Assembly: GCA_000934385.1 (NCBI GenBank)
Contig: KN880632.1
Coordinates: forward strand, 1 to 44,837
Source of the DNA: Cylindrobasidium torrendii FP15055 ss-10
Taxonomy: Eukaryota > Basidiomycota > Agaricomycetes > Agaricales > Physalacriaceae
Length of the DNA stretch: 44,837 nucleotides
Direction of reading: 5' to 3'
Made by a program: the position numbers and the translations under genes. Under the pieces are notes generated by a model. The model saw nothing but the letters and a program-made list of their open reading frames with translations. It made no database searches and had not been told where the DNA came from. Below, piece by piece: positions 43,689 to 44,837 of the stretch (within the stretch, counting starts at the first letter, position 1; every line of letters begins with the position of its first letter).

Positions 43689-43922
43689 GAACGGAGGAAA
43701 GAAGATGCAAAGAAACTGAGGTACAGCTCGACTCCAACTTATACTACTCACCGGGTCTGAAAACGTGCGACTACTCATAGAATCCGTCACCAATCTTCTT
43801 GTAAGCATGGCATGATTCTACCCTTGCCGTAGCCAATGACACGGAGAAGCAGCGCAGGGACGGGCTCACCGACCCACACTGCACTGCTTTCCAGAACTTT
43901 GTTTCATGGAAGAGCCGTGATA

Positions 43923-44598
43923 TACAGTCATCAACCGGCCACTGATACAACCAATTTATTGGCGCGGATTAGAGCAAAGGGGGCCGAATTTTTTGGCACA
44001 GAAGTATGTTAGAGTACTATAGAAGTCCACTGACCAAGTTTCGCACCGCATTCCTGCACTGAACATGAATGGGGTGCTTGTTTTTTTGAACAATTGGGCC
44101 CGATCAACGGACCGCCCACTGATACAGTCACAATCACGCCCGGATCAAAGAGATAAGATATGATAATGAGCCCGGCTTCAGCCAGAAACGGGCGCCCGTG
44201 ATTATCGGTGTAGCTGCCGAGCGTGACGTGACACGATCTCTTGATGTGTGCAGACACTGACTTATTTATCTTGCTTATTTGTAGCTGTCAGCTGCCCAGA
44301 AAAGTGGCGGAATTGGTTGTTATAGGATGCTCAATGACTACTCTAAATGCCTGTAATCCAATTCCCAATGCCTGGTTCTATGTACCCGGTTGAAATTTCA
44401 TTTTGGCTACCAAATCTGTTGGCCACTTCACCATCCTCAAGAACACCCAGAAATGCGGTCGGGAAAAATTATATACTCCATCTATAGTACTTATCTATCA
44501 AATGGAGGGCAATCCGGCCAGTTACACTAAGTTGTACTCGCAAATTTCGAGTTTGTATCAGTGGCCGATGGTGTATCAGTGGCCGGTTGATGACTGTA
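43923..44598. mobile_element. 672-bp miniature inverted-repeat transposon, TA target duplication
   Basis: Perfect 25-bp inverted ends, beginning CAGTCATCAACCGGCCACTG at 43925 and ending at 44596, are flanked on both sides by TA (43923-43924 and 44597-44598). A CAGT start and TA duplication fit the Tc1/mariner-pogo group. Extra partial copies of the end motif lie inside: about 44103-44126 in direct orientation, and 44553-44569 as a tandem duplicate at the right end. It contains no transposase, so it is non-autonomous. Confidence 0.85.
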
Positions 44599-44837
44599 GT
44601 TGAAAGCGGCTACAAATCGGATGGCACACCTCGAACCCGCGCGGGAAACCCAGTGCAGTTATGTTCCTCATGCAGAAAATATCCGACAAGTATATCGCGG
44701 GCATTGGTGGAATCGGTCTACGGCCATTGAGTCTTGCAAAAAATAGGTTCGGTTCAAGCCCTGGATCGAGCCGGACAAGTACCCGTTGGAAGGCAAGCTA
44801 CCCGGGTCCGGCTCGTATAAGGGGCTTGCTGCAAGAT
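44599..44837. other. right edge of window, no gene
   Basis: 239 bp with no coding sequence recognised. A 10-bp inverted pair CGAGCCGGAC / GTCCGGCTCG occurs at about 44767-44776 and 44807-44816. It may belong to a repeat continuing outside the window. Confidence 0.4.

Overview
The window is nuclear DNA of a filamentous basidiomycete, most likely an Agaricomycete. Nearly every gene is cut by several short introns (about 44-64 nt, GT-AG, rarely GC-AG), the genes are packed on both strands, and the products are typical eukaryotic or fungal ones (velvet regulator, Stealth-type sugar phosphotransferase, GH18 chitinase, F-box-like protein). I rebuilt the gene models by hand from splice sites, reading phase and recognisable protein motifs. 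No transcript or database evidence was available.

Layout. 1-715: no gene, one 21-bp direct repeat. 716-1696 (+): velvet-domain protein in six exons. 2113-3427 (+): mevalonate diphosphate decarboxylase. 3833-8600 (-): SNF2/STH1 chromatin-remodelling ATPase, 12 exons, 1405 aa. 8869-8942 (+) and 9531-9604 (-): two identical tRNA-Ile(AAU) genes facing each other. 9717-12777 (-): Ku80. 13740-16125 (-): Stealth-family membrane glycosyl/phosphotransferase. 17515-17994 (+): small unknown protein. 19364-20161 (+): EthD-like protein. 20222-21223 (-): SDO1/SBDS. 21777-23233 (+): flavin monooxygenase. 23749-25183 (+): secreted GH18 chitinase. 25368-27150 (-): UTP18.

27151-34358 holds no gene I can support, but it contains the most unusual object in the window. 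This is a 2906-bp fold-back element (30489-33394) flanked by a perfect 8-bp target duplication. It has very long inverted repeats and carries at least six short hairpins built on one shared motif.

34359-35173 (+): FYVE-finger protein. 35174-37733: no supportable gene. 37734-39023 (+): five-exon unknown protein. 39523-41417 (-): SRP68, sharing a 74-bp divergent promoter gap with a small unknown gene at 41492-41900 (+). 42625-43688 (-): F-box-like protein. 43925-44596: a 672-bp miniature transposon with 25-bp inverted ends and TA target duplication.

The genes do not form a pathway cluster. Most are housekeeping: isoprenoid synthesis, chromatin, DNA end joining, ribosome assembly (SDO1 and UTP18) and protein targeting. 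A smaller set is secretory or cell-wall related (chitinase, Stealth protein). The mobile DNA sits in gene-free stretches.
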